Source of the DNA: CAYLLT01 sp964384465
Lineage (GTDB): Bacteria; Planctomycetota; Phycisphaerae; UBA1845; PWPN01
Direction of reading: 5' to 3'
DNA length: 64,000 nucleotides
NCBI GenBank assembly: GCA_964384465.1
Contig: CAYLLT010000004.1
Coordinates: 43,876-107,875 of the forward strand
Shown piece by piece: positions 42,629 to 51,166 of the stretch; position 1 is the first letter of the stretch, and every line of letters starts with the position of its first letter. Under the pieces are notes generated by a model. It was not told the origin of the DNA. It saw nothing but the letters and a program-made list of their open reading frames with translations, and did not search any database. The translations under genes were made by a program, and so were the position numbers.

Positions 42629-45378
42629 AAGCCTGTTCAATGCTCCGTGTGGTAACAATTCTTTCTCTCGCCGTCTCGCCCGCATGGGCTGAGGCGAATA
42701 AACCGGAAAGCCCGGCGGCGTCCACGCAACCGGCCGCGCTGGCGGAATTCAAGCGGCTGGTCGATCGCGCCGACGAACGCGTCAGCGTCCTCGACAACGG
42801 ACTCAAGGTCCTGCTGAAGGTCCATCGCACCGCCCCGGTCGTCTCCGTCCGCATGTACTGCCAGACCGGAAGCATCTACGAGCAGGAATACCTCGGCAGC
42901 GGCATGAGCCACCTTTTCGAGCATCTGCTCCACGGCGGCGCGACGCGCACGCGGACCGAAGAGGAGTCCCGCGAGGTCCTCGACCAGATCGGCGGCAACA
43001 CCAACGCCTACACCAGCTACGACATGACCTGCTACTTCATCAACACGGCGAAGGAGCACATGGAGCGGGCGCTGCAACTGCTGGGCGACTGGATCACCGA
43101 TCCCACCTTCCCGCAGGGGGCTTTCGAGCGCGAATGGGGCGTCGTGCAGCGGGAACTCGAACGCGACATCGACAACCCCGACCGCCAGCTCTTCCAGCTC
43201 ACCATGGAGACAATGTACCGCGAGCATCCCGCGCGCTATCCGATCATCGGCTATCAGCCGGTCGTGCAGAAATTGAAGAAAGAGGACATCGTCGGCTACT
43301 ACCACCGCATGTACGTGCCCGACAACATCGTGGTGTGCATCGCCGGCGACATCGATCTGGATCGAACGCTCTCGGCTGTTCAGAACAACTTCGCCGCGTT
43401 CTCCCGGCGCCGCGTGCCGAACATCGTCCTGCCGCAGGAGCCGGAGATGACCACCCCGCGCGAGGCCGGCAAGCGAATGAAGACGCAGGCGGCCATGATG
43501 CAGCTCGCGTACCCATCCATCCCGCTGATCCACCCCGATCTGTACGCACTCGATCTGCTCAGCTACGTGCTGACGCAGGGAGACAGTTCTCGCCTGGTCC
43601 GCACGATCCGCGACGCCGGGCTGGTCTTTAGCATCGACAGTTCGAGCTGGACCCCCGCCTGGGCCCGCGGCGTGTTCGGGATCAGCGCGCGGTTGGCGCC
43701 GGAGAAAATGGACGCCGCCAAAGCCGCCATCCTCGAGCAGATCGCCCTCGTGCAGCGCGATCTGATCTCGCCGGAGGAGTTAGCTCAGGCCAAGAAGCAG
43801 AAAGCATCCGAGCACGTCTTCTCATCGCAGACCGCCGAGAGCGTCGCCGAGATGATGGTCAACGATTTTATCTCCACCGGCGACACGCATTTCAGCCAGT
43901 CGTACGTCGATCGCATCCAGGAGGTGACCGCCGAGCAGGTCCGCGAGATGGCCCGCAAGTATCTGCTCCCCGATCGGCTGGCCACCATCCGCGTCGTGCC
44001 CGAGGATTACAACCTCACCACGCGGGAGGCTGAAAAAACGGCCGCGACCGAGCCGATCCGCATGTTGAAGTTCGATAACGGCCTGCGCGTCCTGCTCCGC
44101 CGCGACACGACGACGCCTCTGGTCGCGATTCAATGCTTTTCGCTGGGCGGCGTGCTGCTCGAAGACGAGAAGACCAACGGCCTGAGCCGGCTGACGGCGC
44201 TGCTCGCTCCGCGCGGCACGGAAAACCTCACCGCCGAGCAGATCTCGCGCTATTTCGATTCGCACGGCGTGCAGTTCAACGGCACCTCCGGGAGCAATTC
44301 GATCTATTTCCAGATTCAGGCGCTCAAGAAGGACTATCCCGAATCGCTGCGCGTGCTCTCGGAGATCGTCTGCCGGCCGAAGTTCCCGTCCGACGAGCTG
44401 GAAAAGATCCGCCCACGGGCGCTGGATCAGATCGCCGCCATAGATGAAACCTGGCGCCCCGAATTGATGGCTTTTCTCCAGAAGGTTCTTTTTCCCAACA
44501 GCCCGTATCGATTTCAGCCTGCCGGCTCGGTCGACGTGGTCTCCAAGGCCACGGCCAAGGACATCGCCGATTTCCATCACCGCTGCGTCACCGCCCCGAA
44601 CACCGTGCTGGCCGTCTTCGGCGATGTCGAGCCGGCCAAGGTACGGGCCATGGTCCGCTCATATTTCGGCATGATGCCGAACGAAAAGCCGGCCTTGCCC
44701 AAGGTCACCGAAGAGGGCGGTTCGTCCGAGCCAGTGCTCTACGTCAAACCCAAAGGCCCCACGCGCAACGTCGCCGGCGTCGGACTCGGTTTCCACGGCA
44801 TGACCTTCATGGACCCGGACGATGTCGTCGCCACGACCGTCCTCGATACCATCATCAGCGGTTATCGTTATCCCGGCGGCTGGCTGCACGAAGCGCTGCG
44901 CGGCCGGGACAAGAGCCTGGTCTACGAAGTGCACGCGCAGAACATTCCCGGCCTGGTGCCGGGGCAGTTTTCCATCTATGCCGCGTGCGAGCCGACGCAG
45001 GTGAACGAAGTCTATCGCATCATCGCGCACGAACTGGATCGCGCCCGTGCGGGCGAGTTCACGCCGGCCGAGCTGGAGCAGGCCAGAATCATCATCACCA
45101 CCACCGAGCTGATGGAGAATCAGACCAACAGCGAGCGGGCCATGCAGGCCGCCCTCGATGAGCTGTACGGGTTGGGTTTCAATTACCGCGAACGTTTTGG
45201 CGAACGGGTGCGGGCCGTGACGCTGGACGATGTGAAGCGGATGGCGAGCAAGTACCTGACCATTCCCACCGTGGCGATCGTGACGCCCACTCCCGATAAA
45301 ATAGATCTGGGCATCAAGACGGTGCACGTGGAGGAGCAGGCTGCCAGCCCGAAACCATCGCCCGCCGGCGGCGGATAG
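42625..45378 (+). CDS. Exported zinc peptidase, family M16 (double-domain pitrilysin-like)
   Basis: 917 residues with a signal peptide (to about Ala22). The first half has HLFEHLLHGG (H96-X2-E99-H100), the inverted zinc motif, and the downstream ERDIDNPDRQL region near 173 may hold the third ligand. The second half (from about 478) repeats the fold, but its counterpart (NGLSRLTALLAPRG) lacks HXXEH, as in M16 partner domains. Both are fused here. It would degrade small peptides in the periplasm. It is coupled to the response regulator upstream. Confidence 0.93.
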   Translation: MKACSMLRVVTILSLAVSPAWAEANKPESPAASTQPAALAEFKRLVDRADERVSVLDNGLKVLLKVHRTAPVVSVRMYCQTGSIYEQEYLGSGMSHLFEHLLHGGATRTRTEEESREVLDQIGGNTNAYTSYDMTCYFINTAKEHMERALQLLGDWITDPTFPQGAFEREWGVVQRELERDIDNPDRQLFQLTMETMYREHPARYPIIGYQPVVQKLKKEDIVGYYHRMYVPDNIVVCIAGDIDLDRTLSAVQNNFAAFSRRRVPNIVLPQEPEMTTPREAGKRMKTQAAMMQLAYPSIPLIHPDLYALDLLSYVLTQGDSSRLVRTIRDAGLVFSIDSSSWTPAWARGVFGISARLAPEKMDAAKAAILEQIALVQRDLISPEELAQAKKQKASEHVFSSQTAESVAEMMVNDFISTGDTHFSQSYVDRIQEVTAEQVREMARKYLLPDRLATIRVVPEDYNLTTREAEKTAATEPIRMLKFDNGLRVLLRRDTTTPLVAIQCFSLGGVLLEDEKTNGLSRLTALLAPRGTENLTAEQISRYFDSHGVQFNGTSGSNSIYFQIQALKKDYPESLRVLSEIVCRPKFPSDELEKIRPRALDQIAAIDETWRPELMAFLQKVLFPNSPYRFQPAGSVDVVSKATAKDIADFHHRCVTAPNTVLAVFGDVEPAKVRAMVRSYFGMMPNEKPALPKVTEEGGSSEPVLYVKPKGPTRNVAGVGLGFHGMTFMDPDDVVATTVLDTIISGYRYPGGWLHEALRGRDKSLVYEVHAQNIPGLVPGQFSIYAACEPTQVNEVYRIIAHELDRARAGEFTPAELEQARIIITTTELMENQTNSERAMQAALDELYGLGFNYRERFGERVRAVTLDDVKRMASKYLTIPTVAIVTPTPDKIDLGIKTVHVEEQAASPKPSPAGGG

Positions 45379-45400
45379 CGAGCGTCAACACAACATGTAG

Positions 45401-45422
45401 CGCCGGCCCCCCGTGGCCGGCG
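45401..45422. repeat. GC-rich hairpin between M16 peptidase and cyclodeaminase genes
   Basis: CGCCGGCC and GGCCGGCG flank a 6-base loop. Located 22 bp after the M16 stop. It fits a REP-like unit or terminator without a T-run. Confidence 0.6.
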
Positions 45423-45460
45423 AGCGCCGGTTAAACACGAACGACTGAAAAAGGAAGAAG

Positions 45461-46069
45461 ATGAGTGCTAACAAGGATTATCTCTCTCTCCCGATGCGAG
45501 AGTTTTTCGATGATCTGGCCGCCAAATCGCCGACGCCCGGCGGGGGCAGTGTCGCCGCCGCGATGGGCGCCATGGCCGCCTCGCTGGGGCGAATGGTCAT
45601 CGGCTTCACCGTCGGTAAAGAGAAGTATGCCCAGCACGAAGGGCGGCTGCGCGAGTTGCTCGACGAATTCAATCGCGCCGGCGAGATGTTCGGCCACCTG
45701 CTGCGTGAAGACATGGCCGCCTATGAGCGCTTCGCGTCCTCGCGCAAGCTCGACGATCCCGAAGAGCAGCAGCGCGCACTGGCCACCGCGGTCGCCGTCC
45801 CCATGGAGATCGTCGTCCTGGCCGGCGCCGTAGCGGCTCGCCTCGACGAGATCAAATCATTCGTCAACCCGCACCTGTTCAGCGACCTCCAGACCGCCGC
45901 CATCCTCGCCTACAGTGCCGCCCGCGCCGCGTGCACGCACGTCCGCGCGAACATCGACAGCCTCGAAGACCGCAAGGAAGCCAAGCGCCTGGAGAACCAG
46001 CTCGACATGCTGGTCGGCCGAACCGGCCGCCACCGCAACGCCGTCGTCCACTATCAACCGACCATATAA
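45461..46069 (+). CDS. Cyclodeaminase/cyclohydrolase family protein (FtcD C-terminal-like)
   Basis: 202 residues: starts MSANKDYLSLPMREFFDDLAAKSPTPGGGSVAAAMGAMAA, the P-T-P-G-G-G-S motif of the family, with all-helical composition throughout. FtcD-like domains release ammonia from formimino-tetrahydrofolate to form methenyl-THF; the stand-alone form (FchA-like) has that or a cyclohydrolase role. The ATG follows AAGGAAG. No formiminotransferase gene is adjacent. Confidence 0.88.
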   Translation: MSANKDYLSLPMREFFDDLAAKSPTPGGGSVAAAMGAMAASLGRMVIGFTVGKEKYAQHEGRLRELLDEFNRAGEMFGHLLREDMAAYERFASSRKLDDPEEQQRALATAVAVPMEIVVLAGAVAARLDEIKSFVNPHLFSDLQTAAILAYSAARAACTHVRANIDSLEDRKEAKRLENQLDMLVGRTGRHRNAVVHYQPTI

Positions 46070-46086
46070 CCAACTCAACGCGATTT

Positions 46087-46148
46087 CAGAGCCCGAAGCG
46101 CAAGCGAGGGTTTTACGTGACAAACCCTCGCTTGCGCTTCGGGCTCTG
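46087..46148. repeat. Perfect 27-bp inverted repeat
   Basis: Arms starting CAGAGCCCGAAGCGCAAGCG are inverted exactly around an 8-base loop (TACGTGAC). It is 17 bp after the cyclodeaminase stop. It could serve as a strong stem at the end of that transcript; it also looks like a member of the dispersed palindrome class. Confidence 0.9.
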
Positions 46149-46181
46149 CTCACAACTCAAGTGCTCGAGCCCTGATGACCG

Positions 46182-46439
46182 ATGCATCGATTGATGCCCG
46201 ACGAGCCGGATTACATTCTGGACGTTCCCGGTCTCAACGATGATCCGCCGGATCGCGGCGCCTCGTCAAGCGCGCGCAAATGGATCGGCATCCAATTCGA
46301 CTGCTGCGGCGTGTACATGCGGATCTACCGGAACAAGAAAGGAACTGCTTACACCGGCAATTGCCCGCGCTGCAAACGGGCGGTTGAGGTGCGGGTGGGT
46401 CCTGCCGGCACCACAAACCGCATCTTCCGCGCGACGTGA
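46182..46439 (+). CDS. Small zinc-ribbon-like protein
   Basis: 85 residues (or 81 from ATG 46194). The conserved core is KWIGIQFDCCGVYMRIYRNK and GNCPRCKRAVEVRVGP: CC and CXXC pairs could bind one zinc. I know of similar small proteins in Planctomycetota, but no function. It is separated from the cyclodeaminase by the perfect inverted repeat and is divergently placed from nothing else. Confidence 0.65.
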   Translation: MHRLMPDEPDYILDVPGLNDDPPDRGASSSARKWIGIQFDCCGVYMRIYRNKKGTAYTGNCPRCKRAVEVRVGPAGTTNRIFRAT

Positions 46440-46473
46440 TCTTCTCCGTGCCTCCGTGTCTCCGTGGTGAGCA

Positions 46474-47178
46474 CTACTTCGGCGGTTGCAACTGTTCGAC
46501 CGCCGGCAAATCCTGAAGGTCCGAAAGCCCGAACACTTCGAGGAACCGCTTCGTCGTCCCATACAGCATGGGCCGGCCGACGTCCTCCGCCCGGCCGACG
46601 ATCTTGACCAGCCCCAGCTCACGAAGCCGGTTCAGCATCTCGCCCGCCGCCACGCCGCGGATGGCCTCGATCTCCGCCCGCACCACCGGCTGCTTGTACG
46701 CCACCACCGCCAGCGTCTCCAGCGCCGCCGAGGAGAAATGCGATTCCTGCCGGCTCTGCTTCAGCCGCCGCAGCCACGTATTGAACTGCGGCAGCGTCAT
46801 CATCTGATAGCCGCCCGCGATCTTCTCGATGCGGAACGCGGCCCGCTCCCGCGCATACCGCTCGTTCAAAGATTCGATGTGCTTCTTGACATCCCGCGCG
46901 GTGCCGACACCGAGCAGCGAAACGATCCTGGGCAGCGTCAACACCGCATCGGCTGCGAAAAGAATCGCTTCGATGACCTGCTCGGTGGTGACCTCGTGCT
47001 GCGCAGCCTCGGATGCAAACGGCGTCGAGCCGTTGCCGCCGGCTTCATGCGGCGCCGGGTCTTCCCGGCGATCGATGCCAGGTTCTGCGGCGGCATCGTT
47101 CGCTGCGGGATCCATGTCTTCCGAACCGTCTGACACCGATGTCCAATCCGTCGTCTGTTCCTGAAGTTCGCTCATCAT
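46474..47178 (-). CDS. scpB: Segregation and condensation protein B
   Basis: 234 residues. After a variable N-terminus of about 60 residues the ScpB fold begins at QVIEAILFAADAVLTLPRIV, with paired winged helices and the family signature ALETLAVVAYKQPVVRAEIEAIRG, then GRAEDVGRPMLYGTTKRFLEVFGL. ScpB pairs with ScpA and SMC in chromosome segregation. scpA is not adjacent here. It follows the exporter genes but is probably a separate unit. Confidence 0.95.
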   Translation of the reverse strand: MMSELQEQTTDWTSVSDGSEDMDPAANDAAAEPGIDRREDPAPHEAGGNGSTPFASEAAQHEVTTEQVIEAILFAADAVLTLPRIVSLLGVGTARDVKKHIESLNERYARERAAFRIEKIAGGYQMMTLPQFNTWLRRLKQSRQESHFSSAALETLAVVAYKQPVVRAEIEAIRGVAAGEMLNRLRELGLVKIVGRAEDVGRPMLYGTTKRFLEVFGLSDLQDLPAVEQLQPPK

Positions 47179-47223
47179 GCCGAATATATCGGCCCGGACG
47201 CGACGCGTCCACGAGCATCTTCC

Positions 47224-47250
47224 CGTTTAGCCGCGAGCGAAGGCGAGCGC
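47224..47250. repeat. 27-base repeat copy 1 (identical copy at 50394)
   Basis: Starts CGTTTAGCCGCGAGCGAAGG; the full 27 bases are identical to 50394-50420. Lies between the adaptor and scpB genes. Confidence 0.85.
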
Positions 47251-47272
47251 GTTTCTGCGCGCCGGAAAGGTT

Positions 47273-48361
47273 TCATCCGCCCGCCGGTCGCGACGCCGCC
47301 ACCGACTGCTCCCTCTGGTCCTCCCGCGCGTCGATGTACACATCCAACTGCTGCCCCACGTAGAACCGTTTGCCCCTGACTTCGAGCTTGTAAATCACTT
47401 GCAGCACGCGCGTATCCACCCGCTCCGTGTTTCCGCCGGTCAGCGATCGCTTCGGAATGACATACGGCTCCACCCGCACGAACGACATCGGGTATTCCTC
47501 CCGCGGCTGGCCGCGCAGCATCGCCCGCGCCGGCGAACCCGGCTTGAACCGCGGGATGTCGTACTCGTCGATATCCACCCGCACGTGCAATTGCTCGATG
47601 TTGCCCAGCACGATCAGCGGCTGGCCCGGCGGAGTCCCCACGAACTCGCCCGGCCGGACATTCAACTGTAGCACCTGGCCACTGACCAGCGCCCGGATCA
47701 CCAGCCGCTCCAGCTCCGTCCTGGCCTGCTCCACCTGCGACTCCGCACGCACAACCGCCGCACGCGCGGTCTGCTTCTCGTATTCCCATGCCCCGGCCTT
47801 CAGTAAAGCGAGCTGTGCCTCCATCTGGGCCAGCCGGGCTTTGGCCACTTCGTAAGCCTGCCGCGTCCGCACGCGCTCATCCTGCGTCGCCACGCCCTTG
47901 GCCACCAGCCCCTGAATGCGATTGAACTGGTACTCCTGGTCCGCCGCATTCGCCTGCGCCTCGTGGACCTGCGCTTCCATCACCGGCAACTGTTCCTGCC
48001 GCGGTTCGTTCTGAAGTTTCGCGAGGTCCGCCCGTGCCGCCTCCAGCGCCGCCTGCCGGACTTTCAACTCCGCCGCGTGCTGCCGGTCATCCAGCCGGAA
48101 CAGCGGATCGCCGGGATGGACCTCCCGCCCCTGGACCACATAAACCTCCACCACCACGCCCGGCATCGCCGAACCGATCGCGATGTTCTCCGTCTCCGCC
48201 TCGACCAGCCCCGCCCCGGCGACCGTTTCCGCGTACGGCGATCGCGGCGGCGGCGTGCCCGGCGCAGCCTTGCCCCACATCACCCGGTTCTGAACGACAT
48301 AGACGGTCGCGAACAGCAGCAGACCCGCGGCAACGACCGGCAACACATATTTGGTAATCAT
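47273..48361 (-). CDS. HlyD/DevB-family membrane fusion protein of an ABC exporter
   Basis: Start ATG 48361 gives 362 residues: a membrane anchor (about 5-23), barrel-sandwich halves (GVVVEVYVVQGREVHPGDPLFRLD and LVIRALVSGQVLQLNVRPGEFV) around a long coiled coil (about 80-190). The protein links the inner-membrane ABC exporter to the outer envelope. A longer frame from 48457 reads through palindromic DNA and is not real protein. It sits in the order permease, ATPase, fusion protein of DevBCA-type exporters. Confidence 0.88.
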   Translation of the reverse strand: MITKYVLPVVAAGLLLFATVYVVQNRVMWGKAAPGTPPPRSPYAETVAGAGLVEAETENIAIGSAMPGVVVEVYVVQGREVHPGDPLFRLDDRQHAAELKVRQAALEAARADLAKLQNEPRQEQLPVMEAQVHEAQANAADQEYQFNRIQGLVAKGVATQDERVRTRQAYEVAKARLAQMEAQLALLKAGAWEYEKQTARAAVVRAESQVEQARTELERLVIRALVSGQVLQLNVRPGEFVGTPPGQPLIVLGNIEQLHVRVDIDEYDIPRFKPGSPARAMLRGQPREEYPMSFVRVEPYVIPKRSLTGGNTERVDTRVLQVIYKLEVRGKRFYVGQQLDVYIDAREDQREQSVAASRPAGG

Positions 48362-48405
48362 GACCACACCTGCTCTCTCTCCCGATGTGGCACCGCCCCG
48401 TTGTG

Positions 48406-48447
48406 GCACCGCCGTCTCGGCGGTGCGCACAGGCGGGACGCCTGTGC
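48406..48447. repeat. Two adjacent hairpins between ATPase and fusion-protein genes
   Basis: GCACCGCCG/CGGCGGTGC (48406-48426) and GCACAGGCG/CGCCTGTGC (48427-48447) each have 3-base loops and abut directly. Both lie in the 96-bp gap. Confidence 0.85.
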
Positions 48448-48457
48448 CACAGTACAT

Positions 48458-49174
48458 CTAAATCGTTGGTGTCCTCGCTTCCGTGCGTTCGATTCGTCCG
48501 TCATCCATGTACGCGATCCGATCGCCAAACTCGAACACGCGGCTGTCATGCGTGACCACGACGACCGCTCGGTCCGGCTGAATGGCCAGGTTGCGAATCA
48601 GCCGCATCATGGCGTGCCCGGTGTGCGCATCCAGCGACGAAGTCGGCTCATCGCACACCAGCAGCTTCGGCTGATGGATCAGCGCCCGCGCGATCGCCAC
48701 CCGCTGCTGCTCGCCGCCCGACAGCTCCGCCGGCACGGCATGCGCCCGCGGCGACATGCCCATCGTGTTCAGCAGGGCCGATCCCTTCTGGACCGCCACG
48801 CGCCGTGGATCGCCCGCGATCACGCACGGCACCGACACGTTTTCCGCCGCATCCAACCCCGGAAGCAGGTTGAACTGCTGAAACACGAAGCCGATGTTCT
48901 TGCCGCGGAATTGCACTTTCTGCCGGTCCGACAACCGCGCCAGATCGAGGCCGAGCACGTGCACATCGCCGCTGGTGTGATTGAGGATGCCGGCGATTAC
49001 CGACAGCAGCGTGGTCTTGCCGCATCCACTCGGCCCCACCAGCAGCGTGAGCTGCCCCGGATAGATGTCGAGATCGACGCCGCGCAGGGCCATCACGCTC
49101 GCCCGGCCCTGACCGAACTCCTTGGTCACGCCGCGGCACTGCACGATCGCTGTAGCCGAAAGAGCACTCACCAT
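48458..49174 (-). CDS. ABC transporter ATPase (MacB/LolD/DevA type)
   Basis: 238 residues from ATG 49174. Walker A GPSGCGKTTLL, Q-loop FVFQQFNLLPGLDA, signature LSGGEQQRVAIARAL, Walker B LLVCDEPTSSLD and the H-loop VVVVTHDSRV are all intact. It powers the exporter with the permease and fusion protein. The longer frame to 49243 reads through a palindromic repeat, so the shorter start is preferred. Confidence 0.94.
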   Translation of the reverse strand: MVSALSATAIVQCRGVTKEFGQGRASVMALRGVDLDIYPGQLTLLVGPSGCGKTTLLSVIAGILNHTSGDVHVLGLDLARLSDRQKVQFRGKNIGFVFQQFNLLPGLDAAENVSVPCVIAGDPRRVAVQKGSALLNTMGMSPRAHAVPAELSGGEQQRVAIARALIHQPKLLVCDEPTSSLDAHTGHAMMRLIRNLAIQPDRAVVVVTHDSRVFEFGDRIAYMDDGRIERTEARTPTI

Positions 49175-49176
49175 GA

Positions 49177-49240
49177 TCCGAACCCCGCACGCGAGTGCGG
49201 GGCCTCCGCTCCGGCCCCCGACTTGCGTCGGGGGTTCGGA
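49177..49240. repeat. Double hairpin with outer inverted repeat between permease and ATPase genes
   Basis: CCCCGCAC-GCGA-GTGCGGGG (49183-49202) and CCCCCGAC-TTGC-GTCGGGGG (49215-49234) are perfect 8-bp stems. An outer pair TCCGAAC (49177) / GTTCGGA (49234-49240) encloses both. It fills the 69-bp gap. Confidence 0.88.
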
Positions 49241-49243
49241 CAC

Positions 49244-50380
49244 CTATCCCCTGAATACAATCGCCGGCTCCAGCACCAGCACCCGCCGGATGCTCATCAG
49301 GCTCGACAGCATCACGATCAAACCCACTGCCGCGCCCGTCCCGACGAGCACCTGCCACGGCATGTCGAACGCGAGCTTGGCCGCCGGCTGCGTGAGCCAT
49401 CCGAAGGATGCCGCCATGCCTACGCCGATCGAATAGCCAAGGACCCCGACCACCATCGCCTGCAACAGGATCATGCCCACCAGTCGGCTATTCGATGCGC
49501 CCATGGCCTTCAGTGTGCCGAACTGCTTGAGGTTCTCCAGCGTGAACATGTAGAACGTCTGCCCGGCCACCGCCGTCCCCACCAGAAAACCCAGCAGCAC
49601 CGTCGTGCCGAAGTTCACCGGGATGCCCGTCCGCGTGAGATAGTATTGCATGGTCTTCCACGCGAACTGCGACCGCGTCAGCGCCAGGAGACCGCTCTGC
49701 CGCGAGATACGCGTACACACTTCCTCCGGCGTCAGTCCCGGCTGGCCCTGCGCCAGGATGAACGAGAGCACCTTTCGCTCCGTCGGCACGAAGTTCACCG
49801 CCTGCGTGAACCGCGTGTAAACCAGCGGGAACGTCTGCCACGTACGCAGCGCCTTGCAGATCCCGACCACCACGGCCCGCCGGTCATTCATTTCCAGCGT
49901 CTTGCCGAGTTGCAGCGGCTCGCCCGGCCACAACTGTTTGAAACCCGCATCGTCAACGATGATCGCGTCCGGCCGCCGCAGGTCCTCCATCGAGCCCATC
50001 AGGATGGTGCGCGGCGCGCCCACCAGGCCCGCGTCGTCCAGGCCCATAAGAATCATTTGCTGGTAATTACCGGTATCCAATCGCGCCCGGCTCAGCCCCT
50101 TGTACAACCGCACCGCCCACTCCACGCCCGGCACGCCCCGTACCCGATACAGCTCGTTTTCCGACATCGGCTTCACGTCGTCGATGAATTGCAGGTTGGG
50201 GTCCATCACCCAGATGTCCGCGCCCTGGATGTCGCGGATCTGGCTGGTCGTCCGCATCATGATGCCGCAGAAGATGGAACTCTGCTGCGCGATCAGCAGC
50301 GAGGAAAAGCCGATGCCGATGATGATGGCGATATACTTGCCGCGGTTCGCCAGGAGCATCTTGAGGGCGATCCAGCTCAT
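49244..50380 (-). CDS. ABC exporter permease (FtsX/MacB/DevC type)
   Basis: 378 residues from ATG 50380, which has GGGAG upstream and overlaps the TetR stop (ATGA). One N-terminal membrane helix (GKYIAIIIGIGFSSLLIA), a periplasmic MacB-core domain, then three helices near the C-terminus with FGTLKAMGASNSRLVGMILLQ, the FtsX signature. Ends VLEPAIVFRG. The longer frame to 50440 reads through a repeat. Confidence 0.93.
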   Translation of the reverse strand: MSWIALKMLLANRGKYIAIIIGIGFSSLLIAQQSSIFCGIMMRTTSQIRDIQGADIWVMDPNLQFIDDVKPMSENELYRVRGVPGVEWAVRLYKGLSRARLDTGNYQQMILMGLDDAGLVGAPRTILMGSMEDLRRPDAIIVDDAGFKQLWPGEPLQLGKTLEMNDRRAVVVGICKALRTWQTFPLVYTRFTQAVNFVPTERKVLSFILAQGQPGLTPEEVCTRISRQSGLLALTRSQFAWKTMQYYLTRTGIPVNFGTTVLLGFLVGTAVAGQTFYMFTLENLKQFGTLKAMGASNSRLVGMILLQAMVVGVLGYSIGVGMAASFGWLTQPAAKLAFDMPWQVLVGTGAAVGLIVMLSSLMSIRRVLVLEPAIVFRG

Positions 50381-51054
50381 GCCGTTTCTCCCGCGTTTAG
50401 CCGCGAGCGAAGGCGAGCGCTCGACATTCCCCCGGCGCACGTTTCAGCGCTCAGCGCCCGCAGCGTGAAATCCGCGATATGCTCCGCCAGGTGGGCCGCA
50501 TCGTATGTGTGGAACTCCTCCTTCGTCACCAGCAGTGAAACGATCGGCCGCGCCACGCGATAATGCAGGCATTGCCCCACGATGCTGAACGCGATGAGAT
50601 GCCGCTTCATCTCCGGGGTGTCAGTCGGCACCAGCTCGTTGAGAATCCACAGCAACGCCTCAAAATGCGGACGGATGAAATCGCGGACCAGCTCGATGCA
50701 CGCCGCGGTCGGCTGAAACAGCTCGCGCATCATGAGCTGGTTGTGCCAGGGCGGGTTCTGCTCGTCCACCATCCGGGTGAGCAACATGCGGATGAACCCG
50801 CGCAGCTTTTCCTCCGGCGGCGTATCCGCCGGCCACTGCGGCAACGGCACCTGCTCGACCCGGCGGCGATGCGCCAGCTTCACCGCTTCGATGTACAGCC
50901 GCTCTTTGTCCCGGAAGTAATAGTTAACCGCCGCCAGGTTGGCCTTGGCCCGCCGGCAGATGGTCCGCACGGTCGCGGCCTCAAAGCCCTTCTCCGCGAA
51001 GACCGGCCCGGCGGCCTCCAGTAGTCGCTCCTGCACATCACCGGTTAATGGCAT
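50377..51054 (-). CDS. TetR-family repressor of the exporter operon
   Basis: Start ATG 51054, placed because the 45 further bases to 51099 include the -10 promoter box. 225 residues: helix-turn-helix LLEAAGPVFAEKGFEAATVRTICRRAKANLAAVNYYFRDKERLY, then a ligand domain of the CecR/DUF1956 type (MMRELFQPTAACIELVRDFIRPHF). The last residues (SSARLRSRLNAG) come from a repeat element. In E. coli CecR also controls a fusion-protein ABC exporter. It is co-transcribed with the permease, and an operator lies in its own promoter region. Confidence 0.9.
   Translation of the reverse strand: MPLTGDVQERLLEAAGPVFAEKGFEAATVRTICRRAKANLAAVNYYFRDKERLYIEAVKLAHRRRVEQVPLPQWPADTPPEEKLRGFIRMLLTRMVDEQNPPWHNQLMMRELFQPTAACIELVRDFIRPHFEALLWILNELVPTDTPEMKRHLIAFSIVGQCLHYRVARPIVSLLVTKEEFHTYDAAHLAEHIADFTLRALSAETCAGGMSSARLRSRLNAGETA
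50394..50420. repeat. 27-base repeat copy 2, encoding the end of the TetR protein
   Basis: Identical to 47224-47250 and starting CGTTTAGCCGCGAGCGAAGG. It lies in the TetR C-terminal codons and just upstream of the permease start. Confidence 0.85.
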
Positions 51055-51069
51055 TGATACACCAGTTTG

Positions 51070-51081
51070 AAACGATCGTTT
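51070..51081. promoter_or_regulatory. Probable TetR operator
   Basis: AAACGATCGTTT is a perfect 12-bp palindrome immediately downstream of the minus-strand -10 box, at the expected transcription start. TetR operators commonly take the form AAACG-CGTTT. Binding would block the start of the tetR-exporter operon. Confidence 0.7.
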
Positions 51082-51087
51082 TAATCT

Positions 51088-51116
51088 AGTATAGGCCAAT
51101 TCCCGAACAAATGCAA
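51088..51116 (-). promoter_or_regulatory. Sigma-70-type promoter of the tetR-exporter operon
   Basis: On the minus strand TTGCAT (51116-51111), a 17-base spacer and TATACT (51093-51088) are near consensus. Transcription would begin near 51081, within the palindrome, leaving a leader of about 27 bases. Confidence 0.72.
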
Positions 51117-51166
51117 ACGGTCATGCCCAGGTCAGCGGCCTCGCCGCCTCATCAGCGTCAGACCGC

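Noticed and set aside
48362..48457. N-terminal extension of the fusion protein containing GTGVPPV
   Set aside because: Encoded by two palindromes; the resulting peptide is a repeat artefact and the ATG at 48361 begins a proper membrane anchor.
47963..50563. 866-codon plus-strand open frame
   Set aside because: Runs antisense to three well-identified exporter genes; the composition is His/Arg-rich as expected for the complement of a GC-rich gene.
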